Source: Mycobacterium sp. NBC_00419
GTDB lineage: Bacteria; Actinomycetota; Actinomycetes; Mycobacteriales; Mycobacteriaceae
NCBI RefSeq assembly: GCF_036023875.1
Contig: NZ_CP107931.1
Location: 2,542,001-2,606,000 of the forward strand
DNA length: 64,000 nt
Direction of reading: 5' to 3'
Of this stretch, positions 52,081 through 59,642 are shown one piece after another. The notes beneath the pieces are model-generated. The model saw nothing but the letters and a program-made list of their open reading frames with translations, had not been told where the DNA came from and made no database searches. Position numbers and translations under genes: made by a program. Numbering within the stretch: the stretch's first letter is position 1; the number at the start of each line of letters is the position of its first letter.

Positions 52081-52614
52081 ATGGATACAGGATCCGGGCC
52101 AGCAGTTGAAGTCGCCCCCTTTCATTCTCGCGGTGCCCTCAAGGGCTTCGTCGTCTCAGGCCGGTGGCCGAACTCCACCAAGGAATGGGCGCAACTTCTA
52201 ATGGTCGCGGTCCGAGTGGCATCGCTGCCCGGATTGCTTTCCACGACAACGATTTTCGGTGTCCGGGAAGAACTCCCCGACAGACCCCAGCCAGGTACCG
52301 TCGGCCTCGTACTCGCCGAGGGCACTGTGGTGGGTGAATCAGCCGTTCCGCCAGGACATTTCGCCGACCGGCAGCCCCCGGCCCTACTCATGCTGCACCC
52401 GCCGTCGGAAACCATGCCGTCGCTGCCGGAATGTTCCGGTGCCGCGTCGGGATGCGTGCTGCTGCCTGGACTGCCACATCTGGGGCTCGAGCATCGGGCC
52501 GCCTGGGTCGAGGCCGAGTCCGACGGCACCATCACCAGCATGGTCAGCCGGGTGGGTGTCGACCCGATCAGCCATCCGGACACCGCGATCCTGGCGATGT
52601 TGCTTGCGGCGTAG
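52081..52614 (+). CDS. Conserved hypothetical protein (Rv3847 type)
   Basis: 177-residue soluble protein, the same length as Rv3847. Starts at ATG 52081 with a perfect 'GGAGGCGAG' site. N-terminal 'DTGSGPAVEVAPFHSRGALKGFVVSGRW', then 'KEWAQLLMVAVRVASLPGLLSTTTIFG' and 'MLHPPSETMPSLPECSGAASGCVLLPG'. No catalytic motif, signal or helix. Well-conserved mycobacterial gene of unknown function, upstream of a Mn-riboswitch-controlled transporter. Confidence 0.8.
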   Translation: MDTGSGPAVEVAPFHSRGALKGFVVSGRWPNSTKEWAQLLMVAVRVASLPGLLSTTTIFGVREELPDRPQPGTVGLVLAEGTVVGESAVPPGHFADRQPPALLMLHPPSETMPSLPECSGAASGCVLLPGLPHLGLEHRAAWVEAESDGTITSMVSRVGVDPISHPDTAILAMLLAA

Positions 52615-52720
52615 CAGGATTGGGCGAGACGGGTTTCGGTAGCTCGCGACGACGAATTACGGTGACCCGAACTTCGCTCCCCGGCTGGCGCACCCCCATC
52701 AACGCCGCTAGCGTTGGACC

Positions 52721-52820
52721 CGTCAGCGAAGGGGAGTAGCCCCCAATCGTCGTGTCGACATACTGGCGAAAGCCCGGCCGGCGAACCGGACCTCTGGTCC
52801 GGTGGGTGAGACCTTCGACC
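52721..52820 (+). promoter_or_regulatory. yybP-ykoY (manganese) riboswitch
   Basis: The diagnostic elements are all there: 5' 'GAAGGGGAGTAGCCCCC', the middle 'GACATACTGG', and 3' 'GGGTGAGACCTTCGACC'. The first and last parts pair as P1 (CGAAGG at 52727-52732 with CCTTCG at 52812-52817). This is the Mn2+-sensing aptamer found upstream of TMEM165/GDT1-, MntP- and P-ATPase-type exporters. It ends about 60 bp before the GDT1 start, leaving room for an expression platform. Confidence 0.9.
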
Positions 52821-52879
52821 GGATGCCCGGCGGCCGCGTGCGCGCCGCCCACGGGCGACGTGTCGGAAGGTCGTGGCAG

Positions 52880-53605
52880 ATGCTCACTGCAGTCCTGGTC
52901 AGTCTTGGGGTGGTTTTCCTCGCGGAACTAGGCGATAAGTCCCAGCTGATCACCATGACCTATGCGTTGCGCCATAAATGGTGGGTGGTGCTGAGCGGCG
53001 TCGGTATCGCGGCGTTTTTGGTTCACGGTGTGTCGGTGATGATCGGCCACTTCCTCGGGCTGACGCTGCCCGAGCGTCCGATCGCTTTCGCGGCCGCGAT
53101 CGCCTTCCTGGGGTTCGCGTGGTGGACCTGGCGCGAGAAGTCCGGCGACGACGAGGATCCCGACACCGCCCAGCCGCCCGCCGAGCCCAGGTTCGTCGTG
53201 TTCGCGGTGGTGTCCTCCTTCGTGCTCGCTGAGCTCGGTGACAAGACGATGCTGGCCACAGTCGCGCTGGCGAGCGACTACAGCTGGGCCGGCGTGTGGA
53301 TCGGTGCGACCGTGGGCATGGTGCTCGCCGACGGGGTGGCGATCGCGGCAGGCCGTCTCCTGAATCGCCGCCTCCCCGAGCGCCTCCTGCACGTGATGGC
53401 CAGCCTGCTGTTCCTTCTGTTCGGCCTGTGGATGCTGTTTGATGCCGCGCTGGGCTGGCGCCCGGTCGCGATCGCCGCGACCGGCACGGTGGCCCTGGCC
53501 GCCGCTGTGGCCGGCGGGGTGCGGCTGTGGCGTGCCCGGCGGCACGAGGATGCCCCGGCCACCCCGCCGCGGCCCGACAGCTCCGCGCAGCAAAGCGAAT
53601 ACTGA
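52880..53605 (+). CDS. TMEM165/GDT1 (UPF0016)-family cation transporter (Rv3848 type)
   Basis: 241-residue membrane protein with the two inverted halves each carrying the family signature E-x-G-D-(K/R)-(S/T): 'FLAELGDKSQLITM' and 'VLAELGDKTMLATV'. Members move Mn2+ or Ca2+ with proton exchange. About six helices and a basic cytoplasmic tail. The ATG at 52880 with 'GGAAGG' site is chosen because the longer frame from 52802 lies inside the riboswitch. Together with the riboswitch this predicts manganese efflux when Mn is in excess. Confidence 0.92.
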   Translation: MLTAVLVSLGVVFLAELGDKSQLITMTYALRHKWWVVLSGVGIAAFLVHGVSVMIGHFLGLTLPERPIAFAAAIAFLGFAWWTWREKSGDDEDPDTAQPPAEPRFVVFAVVSSFVLAELGDKTMLATVALASDYSWAGVWIGATVGMVLADGVAIAAGRLLNRRLPERLLHVMASLLFLLFGLWMLFDAALGWRPVAIAATGTVALAAAVAGGVRLWRARRHEDAPATPPRPDSSAQQSEY

Positions 53606-53905
53606 CGGCAACTGATTCCGTAGGTGGTTGCCCAGTGGTACCGGCGGTATCCCCCCGTCCGGTGGCGAGCGGAATGCTGAGCCATACCCGTCCCGACCAC
53701 CGGATTCTTTGCCTAACGCCATTCGGGAATGGCCGCGACGGTGGTACAGGGGACGCCGGGAAAAGTTTGCCCGGGGGTCAATAATGACCGCGTGCGTCAA
53801 TTATGCGATAGTTTGCACTTGGTTGTCGGGACATGTGTCGCTACGATGATCAGCAAATAAGCCAACGGAAACGATCGCTCTTCTATGCATGCGGAGGTCC
53901 TTGAG

Positions 53906-54304
53906 ATGAGCACGACGTTCTCGGCGCGTCTGAATCGCCTGTTCGACACGGTATATCCGCCCGGCCGCGGCCCTCATACCTCCGCCGAAGTGATCGCCGC
54001 GCTCAAGTCTGAAGGTGTCACGATGTCGGCCCCGTACCTGTCGCAGCTGCGCTCAGGCAACCGGACCAACCCGTCGTCGACCACGATGACCGCGCTTGCC
54101 AACTTCTTCCGAATCAAGCCGGCGTACTTCACCGACGATGAGTACTACGAGAAGCTCGACAAGGAGCTGACGTGGCTCGCGAACATGCGTGACGAGGGTG
54201 TACGCCGGATTGCCGCACGGACGGTCGGACTGTCTCCGGAGGCCCAGCAGGACATCGTCCACAAGGTCGACGAACTGCGCCGCCAGGAGCACCTCGACGA
54301 TTAG
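53906..54304 (+). CDS. espR: Nucleoid-associated regulator EspR
   Basis: 132-residue DNA-binding protein, equal in length to EspR (Rv3849). N-terminal helix-turn-helix (XRE-like) 'ARLNRLFDTVYPPGRGPHTSAEVIAALKSEG' with recognition segment 'SAPYLSQLRSGNRTNPSSTTM', and a C-terminal dimerisation region 'ARTVGLSPEAQQDIVHKVDELRRQE'. It is a global regulator of ESX-1 and envelope genes. Start ATG 53906 with a 'GGAGG' site; a shorter-named upstream ATG at 53885 is less likely. The 300 bp before it (53606-53905) hold no gene and presumably its long 5' control region. Confidence 0.95.
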   Translation: MSTTFSARLNRLFDTVYPPGRGPHTSAEVIAALKSEGVTMSAPYLSQLRSGNRTNPSSTTMTALANFFRIKPAYFTDDEYYEKLDKELTWLANMRDEGVRRIAARTVGLSPEAQQDIVHKVDELRRQEHLDD

Positions 54305-54310
54305 CCCGCC

Positions 54311-54327
54311 ACTCCCTTCCTGGGAGT
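54311..54327 (+). terminator. Short hairpin after espR
   Basis: ACTCCC-ttcct-GGGAGT, a perfect 6-bp stem with 5-nt loop, located 7 bp after the espR stop and before the convergent gene. No U-tract, so termination is not certain. Confidence 0.35.
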
Positions 54328-54349
54328 CGCGGCAACATCGAACTGCTGT

Positions 54350-55486
54350 TCAGGCGGTCTTGAGCGCCGTCAGTACGCGGTACTGACGGGCGATTTCCAG
54401 GATCCATTCCCGGTCGGAGTAGTTCTCCGGCTGCCGCAGCCACTCAAGACCGGGGAACTCCCCCTCGGCGGCCGGATTGGCCAGTCGCGGGGTTTTCCGG
54501 CCGGCGTCGATCCAGGCCGCGATCGCGGCAGCCTGCTCGGTAGGGCTGACCATCGGCCGCTGCGCATCGGTGAGCACGTCCAGCGTGGTGTGGTCGGATC
54601 GGCCGGCGTGCGCCCGTTGAGCCACGGTGGCCTCCAGGTACAACGCGTCAGAGATCAGCGACAGCCGTTCGGCGACCCGGAAGACCAGCGGGCCGCGGGG
54701 GCGTTCACCGATGCCGACGTCGGGCTGGCGGCGTTCCAGTTCCTGCAGCAGCGGGTCGATCAGCTTGAGTTCGCGCCGACCGCCGAACCAGTCCTCGATG
54801 GCCGGCAACAGCGATCCGGCCGCGACGATCGCCATCGCCGCCCCCAGCAGGGTGGCGGCCGTGCCCACCCCGACCAGCTGGGTGCTGCCCACCGCGCGGA
54901 TCAGGAAGAACGCGCTGGCTGCGACGATCAGCGCGATACCGAGGGTGAACACGAACAATGCGCGCCCCCGACGGGTCCGGTTGGAGTTCCGCATACCCGC
55001 CCACAGCACCAACGTCAGCGCGAGCAACACGTAGAGCAACGGCAACAACCACGGCAGCGAGGTCTTCGACGAGCCGAGGTTGCGGCTCAGGTACTCCTGC
55101 GGGGCCATCTCGGGCTGCTCGCCGCCGGCGAAGAACAGCACCAGGGTGACGACCGCGATCGCCGCCGCGATCACGTACTGAACGATCGCGATTCGCCGGG
55201 TGGCCGCCGGGCTCCGGGTGGAGGCGACCGTGGTGATCATCACGCAACTGCCCGCCGCACATGCGATCAGCGCCACCTGGCTCAGGCCGATCGAGATGTT
55301 CGCCCAGTGCAGGGTGGTATCGAGCAACAGCGTCAACGGAGGCCAGTTCAGAGCAGCCACCAGAGCCAGGCTGCCGAGCGCGACGATCATCGCGGTGCTG
55401 ACTACCGACTGTTTGTTGACCAGTGCCCACCCGATACGCAGGCCGGTGGCCATCCCCAGGAGACCGGCGATCACCCAGACGATCAA
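54350..55486 (-). CDS. MAB_1171c-family membrane protein
   Basis: 378-residue membrane protein with seven or so hydrophobic segments in the first ~230 residues and a helical cytoplasmic C-terminus ('RRELKLIDPLLQELERRQPDVG', 'VAERLSLISDALYLEATVAQR', 'EQAAAIAAWIDAGR'). This layout is that of the MAB_1171c-like group, usually beside an ImmA/IrrE-type protease. TTG start at 55486 with an 'AGAGG' site overlaps the protease stop (TTGA). Function unknown. Confidence 0.72.
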   Translation of the reverse strand: MIVWVIAGLLGMATGLRIGWALVNKQSVVSTAMIVALGSLALVAALNWPPLTLLLDTTLHWANISIGLSQVALIACAAGSCVMITTVASTRSPAATRRIAIVQYVIAAAIAVVTLVLFFAGGEQPEMAPQEYLSRNLGSSKTSLPWLLPLLYVLLALTLVLWAGMRNSNRTRRGRALFVFTLGIALIVAASAFFLIRAVGSTQLVGVGTAATLLGAAMAIVAAGSLLPAIEDWFGGRRELKLIDPLLQELERRQPDVGIGERPRGPLVFRVAERLSLISDALYLEATVAQRAHAGRSDHTTLDVLTDAQRPMVSPTEQAAAIAAWIDAGRKTPRLANPAAEGEFPGLEWLRQPENYSDREWILEIARQYRVLTALKTA

Positions 55487-55974
55487 CCAAACGCCTCTCC
55501 GAGGCGGACCTGCACGATCGAGGAGCGGTCCGACGGGAGTCGGCCGAGCCGGTAGAGCAGAAGCGCCGCGAAGTCCTCGGCCTCCTGCTCGGCATCCTCC
55601 CCGCTGGGGCCCATGCATCCGGTGCGCTGGTTGAGCATGTAACCGATCAGGTCGTCGCTGGCCACTTCGGCGACGTCGCGGGCCGCTTCGGTGACGGGAA
55701 TGCCGAAGTGGCCCAGGACCAGGTGGCCCAGTTCGTGAGCCAGCGTGCGGTCCCAGGTCGGCAGCCCGTGCTGGATCAGGAACACGTCGTGATCGGCGTA
55801 CTGGCGCCACTGGCCGCACACCCCCGGCGGCAGATCGGCCATGGTGATCTCGATGGGCCTGCCCTGTTGCTCGCTGACGGCCGCCACCAGGCGGATCAGT
55901 GAGACCTCGCCGTGCCGGGGAGCCAGGTCCAGGACGTCGTTCACCGCTTTGGTGACTTGGCGACTCGCCGACAT
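55483..55974 (-). CDS. ImmA/IrrE-family metallo-endopeptidase
   Basis: 163-residue protein with the zinc-protease motif 'LAHELGHLVLGHFGIP' (His80, Glu81, His84 by count). Members cleave XRE-type repressors in mobile elements and stress systems. The rest includes a beta-rich N-terminal third ('HGEVSLIRLVAAVSEQQGRPIEIT') and an acidic helix ('EDAEQEAEDFAALLLYRLG'). It is coupled to the downstream membrane gene and convergent with espR, an XRE-like regulator. This pair is absent in the M. tuberculosis locus. Confidence 0.85.
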   Translation of the reverse strand: MSASRQVTKAVNDVLDLAPRHGEVSLIRLVAAVSEQQGRPIEITMADLPPGVCGQWRQYADHDVFLIQHGLPTWDRTLAHELGHLVLGHFGIPVTEAARDVAEVASDDLIGYMLNQRTGCMGPSGEDAEQEAEDFAALLLYRLGRLPSDRSSIVQVRLGEAFG

Positions 55975-56024
55975 CTCAACCCCTTCCCCGGTCGGCTGCG
56001 GGTGGTGGACGCCCTTACCTACCG

Positions 56025-57062
56025 TTAGCGCATGAACCGTGCGGTGCCTGCGGCCCGTACGCCATGTCCGGCTTTGGCTTGGCGGTATCCGAAGACACCG
56101 CCAAGGGCCGTCAGGGCGAGGAGGCCGGCGAATCCCGGCAGCGCCAGCGCGGCGACCTCCCCAATCTTGGCCTCCCGAAGGTATTCGGGATAGCCCACCC
56201 TAAAGGACGGCGCTGCTTCTGTACCGCTGCCGACGCTGGCGGGCAGTCGCTCCCGCCCGGTAGCGGGCTCCTTGACCGGATTGCCGCGGCCCGGCCCGGA
56301 TTCGGCCGGGGCATTTCCGTTGGGTCCACCGACGGGGCGCAGCGGGGCTTCGAAGACGGGCGGCAGCCCGATCAAAGGCGGCATCTCGAGGGTGGCCGGC
56401 TCGCCGGTGGCAGCAGGCGCGGCGTGCTCGCCACCGGCGCTGACGGGAGTCGGCTCAGTGGGGACCCCGGGGACCGTCGGGACCGTGACCGGCGGGAAGC
56501 CGATCCCGCCGCCGCTTCCACCGCCCGCGCTCTGCGGCGGTCGGGCGATGCCGACGCTGGGGGCCGGCGATCCGACACTTCCGCCATTCCCGCCGTTTCC
56601 GGGGTCGTGGTCGCACGGCGGCCACGGCCAAGGCCAGTTCGGGTACTCGGGATCCTCGGGGAATCCGGGGACTTCGATGTCCGGGTCGGGCTCGTCCGCT
56701 GCGGCGGCGCCCGGTCGGATCGGGAGTGCCGGCAGCTGGTTGGCCCGCGGAAAGCGGTGCGCTCCGGGACGACCGGCGGCGGGGACCTGGCCACCCTCGA
56801 CGCTCGGCGAGGCGGTGTCGGCGGAGGTGTCTGTGCCGCCGTGGCCGCCGCCCGGTCGACGAGGGCGGTGGCCACCGACGTTAATGGCACCCTGGTCGTT
56901 GCTGGGCTCACCGGCGTCGGTGTCGGCTGTCGCCGGCCCGTTATTCACCGTGCCGGGTTCCGCCGCGGCCGGTACTGCCGCCAGCGTGCCCGCACCGCCG
57001 TAGAGCACGCCGCCGGCGATCATCCAGCTAATCGCAGCGGCCCTCACGGACGACCGGTTCAC
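56025..57062 (-). CDS. Exported Pro/Gly-rich protein with C-terminal membrane anchor
   Basis: About 345 residues from GTG 57062 ('AGGAA' site); an ATG at 57119 is possible. Signal peptide ends near 'AVPAAAEPG'. The mature protein is low-complexity: Pro/Gly/His-rich, with two 'PWPWPP' and 'GNGGNGGS' blocks, and a conserved end 'FRVGYPEYLREAKIGEVAALALPGFAGLLALTALGGVFGYRQ' which reads as a cell-surface segment, one membrane helix and a short basic tail. Similar C-termini occur on several mycobacterial exported proteins. Function unknown. Confidence 0.68.
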   Translation of the reverse strand: MNRSSVRAAAISWMIAGGVLYGGAGTLAAVPAAAEPGTVNNGPATADTDAGEPSNDQGAINVGGHRPRRPGGGHGGTDTSADTASPSVEGGQVPAAGRPGAHRFPRANQLPALPIRPGAAAADEPDPDIEVPGFPEDPEYPNWPWPWPPCDHDPGNGGNGGSVGSPAPSVGIARPPQSAGGGSGGGIGFPPVTVPTVPGVPTEPTPVSAGGEHAAPAATGEPATLEMPPLIGLPPVFEAPLRPVGGPNGNAPAESGPGRGNPVKEPATGRERLPASVGSGTEAAPSFRVGYPEYLREAKIGEVAALALPGFAGLLALTALGGVFGYRQAKAGHGVRAAGTARFMR

Positions 57063-57233
57063 AGGGTTCCTCGAGTTAGCGGCGCGTACGGTGCGCCGAG
57101 TCGGAAGCTTCCCGATCATTGTGGCATAGGCGCAGGTCGTGAACTGCCGCCTTGGGCCGGGCGATAGGGTGGGAACACCTGGTCGCGAGGCCACCTCGCC
57201 GATCGCCGACGACCTACCCGGGAGGCAGCAGGG

Positions 57234-57890
57234 ATGGGCCTGTTCACCAAGCGCAAAAGCCGTGCGACCCGTCGTGCGGAAGCCCGCGCGATCAAGGCCC
57301 GCGCCAAGCTGGAAGCCCGGCTCGGCGCCAAGAACGAGGCCAAGCGAATCAAGGCTACCGAGCGTGCCGAGAACAGGGCGATCAACGCTCAGCTGAAGGC
57401 CGCCCGCGACTCCGACCGGGCCTCGGTGAAGGTTGCCCAGGCCGAGCTGAAAGCCGCCCGCGAGGGCAAACTCCTGTCCCCTGCCCGGATCCGCCGAGCC
57501 CTGACGGTCTCGCGGCTGCTGGCCCCGGTCGTCGTGCCGATCGCCTACCGCGCCGCCATCGCCGCGCGGGGGGTTATCGACGAGCGTCGCGCAGACCGGC
57601 TCGGTGTCCCGCTGAGCCAGCTCGGCCAGTTCTCCGGTCAGGGCGGGCAGTTGTCCGCGCGGATCGCCGGGGCGGAGAGCACGCTGCGCGCGGTGGCCGA
57701 CAAGAAGCCCAAAGACGCCGAGACCAAACAGTTCGTCGCCGCGATGACCGAGCGCTTGAGCTCGCTGTCGGCGGCTGTGACGGCAGCCGAGAACATGCCG
57801 GGCCCGCGACGACGGGAAGCCCACGCCGCGATCTCCGAACAGCTCGACGGCATCGACGCCGACCTGATGGCCCGCCTCGGCGTGCTCTGA
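57234..57890 (+). CDS. Conserved hypothetical protein (Rv3850 type)
   Basis: 218 residues, same length as Rv3850. A strongly basic N-terminal coiled-coil half ('MGLFTKRKSRATRRAEARA' to 'KAAREGKLLSPARIRRAL', many Arg/Lys/Ala) is followed by a hydrophobic helix ('LLAPVVVPIAYRAAIAA') and a helical tail ('ISEQLDGIDADLMARLG'). Actinobacterial DUF6474-like. Role unknown; possibly a membrane-associated nucleic-acid or envelope adaptor. Ribosome site 'GGAGGCAGCAGGG'. Confidence 0.78.
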   Translation: MGLFTKRKSRATRRAEARAIKARAKLEARLGAKNEAKRIKATERAENRAINAQLKAARDSDRASVKVAQAELKAAREGKLLSPARIRRALTVSRLLAPVVVPIAYRAAIAARGVIDERRADRLGVPLSQLGQFSGQGGQLSARIAGAESTLRAVADKKPKDAETKQFVAAMTERLSSLSAAVTAAENMPGPRRREAHAAISEQLDGIDADLMARLGVL

Positions 57891-57895
57891 CCCCC

Positions 57896-58408
57896 ATGCC
57901 CATCCGGCCCGCTGATCCCGCCGCGCTGCGCGGGGTGGCCGTCGGATCGCTGACAGCTGCGCTGGCCGTAACCGCTCACGGCGCCGCCGGAGCGGCGATG
58001 TCAGGAGCGGCCCTGGCGCTGCTGCTGCTTGTGTCGGCCGGTGTCGGCGGGCTGGCCAGTTCGGTGCGGCGGGCCGGTGAACCCGTCGTCCTCGTTGCCA
58101 TGCTGGCGCTGGGTCAGGTCCTCGGACACGTCGTCCTGGCCGCAGCAGGCCATGTCCACGGCGGGTCGCCCGATTCTGCGATGCTGTCGGCGCACCTGCT
58201 CGCCGTGGTGGCCGGCGGGTTGTTACTGGCCGGCGCCGAGCGGCTGTATCGGACGCTGTCGAGCGTGCTGCAGGCTCCCGGCGGGCGCCCCAGCCACCGG
58301 CCGATGGTCCGCCAGCCGCGACGGCCGACCCGCGCCGATCACCCATTGCAGTCCAGACTTATTGTCGCCGTGTCGATTTCGCATCGAGGGCCGCCCGCCT
58401 GGCGTTGA
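57896..58408 (+). CDS. Hypothetical membrane protein (Rv3851 type)
   Basis: 170-residue protein of four hydrophobic segments ('GVAVGSLTAALAVTAHGAAGA', 'ALALLLLVSAGVGGLAS', 'VVLVAMLALGQVLGHVVLAA', 'AHLLAVVAGGLLLAGAE') and a basic Pro/Arg-rich end. Begins at ATG 57896, 5 bp after the previous stop. The His in 'AAAGHVHGGS' and 'LLAVVAG' are not enough to assign a metal role, but the next genes are copper-related. It is longer than Rv3851. Confidence 0.65.
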   Translation: MPIRPADPAALRGVAVGSLTAALAVTAHGAAGAAMSGAALALLLLVSAGVGGLASSVRRAGEPVVLVAMLALGQVLGHVVLAAAGHVHGGSPDSAMLSAHLLAVVAGGLLLAGAERLYRTLSSVLQAPGGRPSHRPMVRQPRRPTRADHPLQSRLIVAVSISHRGPPAWR

Positions 58409-58449
58409 CCCCGAATCCGCGAAACTTCGACAACAGAAAGCACAAATTC

Positions 58450-59148
58450 ATGACGACCCACCATCGGTTGGTGCCGCGCGCCCTCAAGACGGCCGCGGTT
58501 ACCGCCACCTTGACCCTCGGGGCCTGGATCGCTGCGGCGAGCGCAGGCGCCCATGTCCATGTCGAGTCCGACCATGCCATCCGGGGCGACGACGCGCTGG
58601 TCACCTTCCAGGTGCCTAACGAGTCGGAAAAGGGTTCTCCCACAACACAAGTCACGATCACGCTGCCCAACGTCTCGTCGGCGAGCACCGATGTGCTGGC
58701 AGGCTGGACGGCCAAGCTGGACCGCAACCCGGACGGCGCATACCGGTCGGTCACGTTCACCGCGACACCCAACGCGGGCATCGGAGCCGGGCAGTTCGAA
58801 CTGTTCCCGATCTCCGTGCAGCTGCCCGATGCCGACTCGGTGACGTTCCCGGTGGTGCAGACCTATGCCGACGGCACCACCGTGCACTGGGATCAGCCCC
58901 CGCTGGCCAACGGTGACGAACCCGAATTCCCCGTACCGGCGCTGACGCTGGCCGCCGGACCGCACGAGGCAGAAGAACACCACGCGACGCCGACGGCGCC
59001 ACCGGCGTCGGCCGCACCGTCGGTCAGCGCCGCCCCCGCCGCCGAGCCCGCCGCCGCCCCGGACAACACCGCCCGAGCCCTGGCCGGGGGTGCACTGCTG
59101 GTCGGCGCGATCGGCGTCGGCGTCGCACTCGCCCGGCGCCGAACGTGA
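58450..59148 (+). CDS. YcnI-type copper-binding protein (DUF1775)
   Basis: 232-residue exported protein. A signal peptide ('TAAVTATLTLGAWIAAASAGA') ends before 'HVHVESDHAIRGDDALVTFQVPNES', so the first mature residue is His, the copper(II)-binding site of YcnI-type proteins. The beta-sandwich core shows 'KGSPTTQVTITLPN', 'GAYRSVTFTATPNAGI', 'FELFPISVQLPD' and 'TYADGTTVHWDQPPLA' (Trp). Followed by a low-complexity linker and a C-terminal helix ('AGGALLVGAIGVGVALARRR') that anchors it. Coupled to copC by a 4-bp overlap. Confidence 0.9.
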   Translation: MTTHHRLVPRALKTAAVTATLTLGAWIAAASAGAHVHVESDHAIRGDDALVTFQVPNESEKGSPTTQVTITLPNVSSASTDVLAGWTAKLDRNPDGAYRSVTFTATPNAGIGAGQFELFPISVQLPDADSVTFPVVQTYADGTTVHWDQPPLANGDEPEFPVPALTLAAGPHEAEEHHATPTAPPASAAPSVSAAPAAEPAAAPDNTARALAGGALLVGAIGVGVALARRRT

Positions 59149-59642
59149 GGAAGCTGCTCGCCACGGTCCTGCTGGTCGCCGCCATGGCGATCAGCGGGAC
59201 CGGCGTGGCGTGGGCGCATGCCGTTCGGGTGGCGGCAGACCCCGCTCCTGACGCGTCGGTCACCGGCGGCCCGAGCCGGGTGACGGCCACTTTCAACGAG
59301 CAGTTGCAGGCCGACTTCGCCGCGATGACCGTGGTGGGGCCGGACGGCAACCTCTGGTCGGACGGATCGGCCCAGGTTCAGGGCGCAACGGTCAGCGTCG
59401 GGGTTCGCCCACTCGGGCCTGCGGGCACGTACACGGTGAACTACCGGGTCACCTCGGCGGACGGCCACGTCGTCTCCGGCTCGTGGTCGTTCACGTTGAC
59501 GGCGGCCGGTGCGGGCACCCCCGGCCCGTCGGCGTCGGCCGCCAGTGCGTCGGACGGGGGCCTGCCGGTGTGGCCATTCCTGGCCGGTGCCGCGCTGCTC
59601 ATCGCCGCCGGTGCGGCGTGGGCGCTACGACGCCGGGCGTGA
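59145..59642 (+). CDS. CopC-domain copper-binding protein
   Basis: 165-residue exported protein. Signal peptide ends in 'AWAHAVRVAADPAPDASV', giving an N-terminal His as in CopC/PcoC. CopC domain residues: 'VTATFNEQLQADFAAMTVVGPDGN' and 'YRVTSADGHVVSGSWSFTLT' (His-Val-Val-Ser-Gly). A Ser/Ala linker and C-terminal helix follow, so it is membrane anchored on the outside. GTG start 59145 overlaps ycnI; the stop overlaps copD, so three proteins are made together. Confidence 0.9.
   Translation: MRKLLATVLLVAAMAISGTGVAWAHAVRVAADPAPDASVTGGPSRVTATFNEQLQADFAAMTVVGPDGNLWSDGSAQVQGATVSVGVRPLGPAGTYTVNYRVTSADGHVVSGSWSFTLTAAGAGTPGPSASAASASDGGLPVWPFLAGAALLIAAGAAWALRRRA

Noticed and set aside
52802..52879. 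Upstream start (52802) for the GDT1 transporter
   Set aside because: It lies inside the 3' arm of the riboswitch, and the peptide there is not membrane-like; ATG 52880 has a ribosome site.
53606..53905. Possible extra gene upstream of espR
   Set aside because: Only short frames without ribosome sites; more likely the espR regulatory region.
54350..55819. 489-codon frame covering the MAB_1171c-like gene with an extra N-terminus
   Set aside because: The first ~110 codons are a shadow of the ImmA/IrrE gene; the TTG at 55486 with an SD site and coupled overlap fits better.
57063..58346. N-terminal extension of the 773-codon minus-strand frame at 56025
   Set aside because: It crosses the Rv3850- and Rv3851-type genes on the other strand and has Arg/Pro-rich shadow composition; the signal peptide and ribosome site place the real start at 57062 (or 57119).
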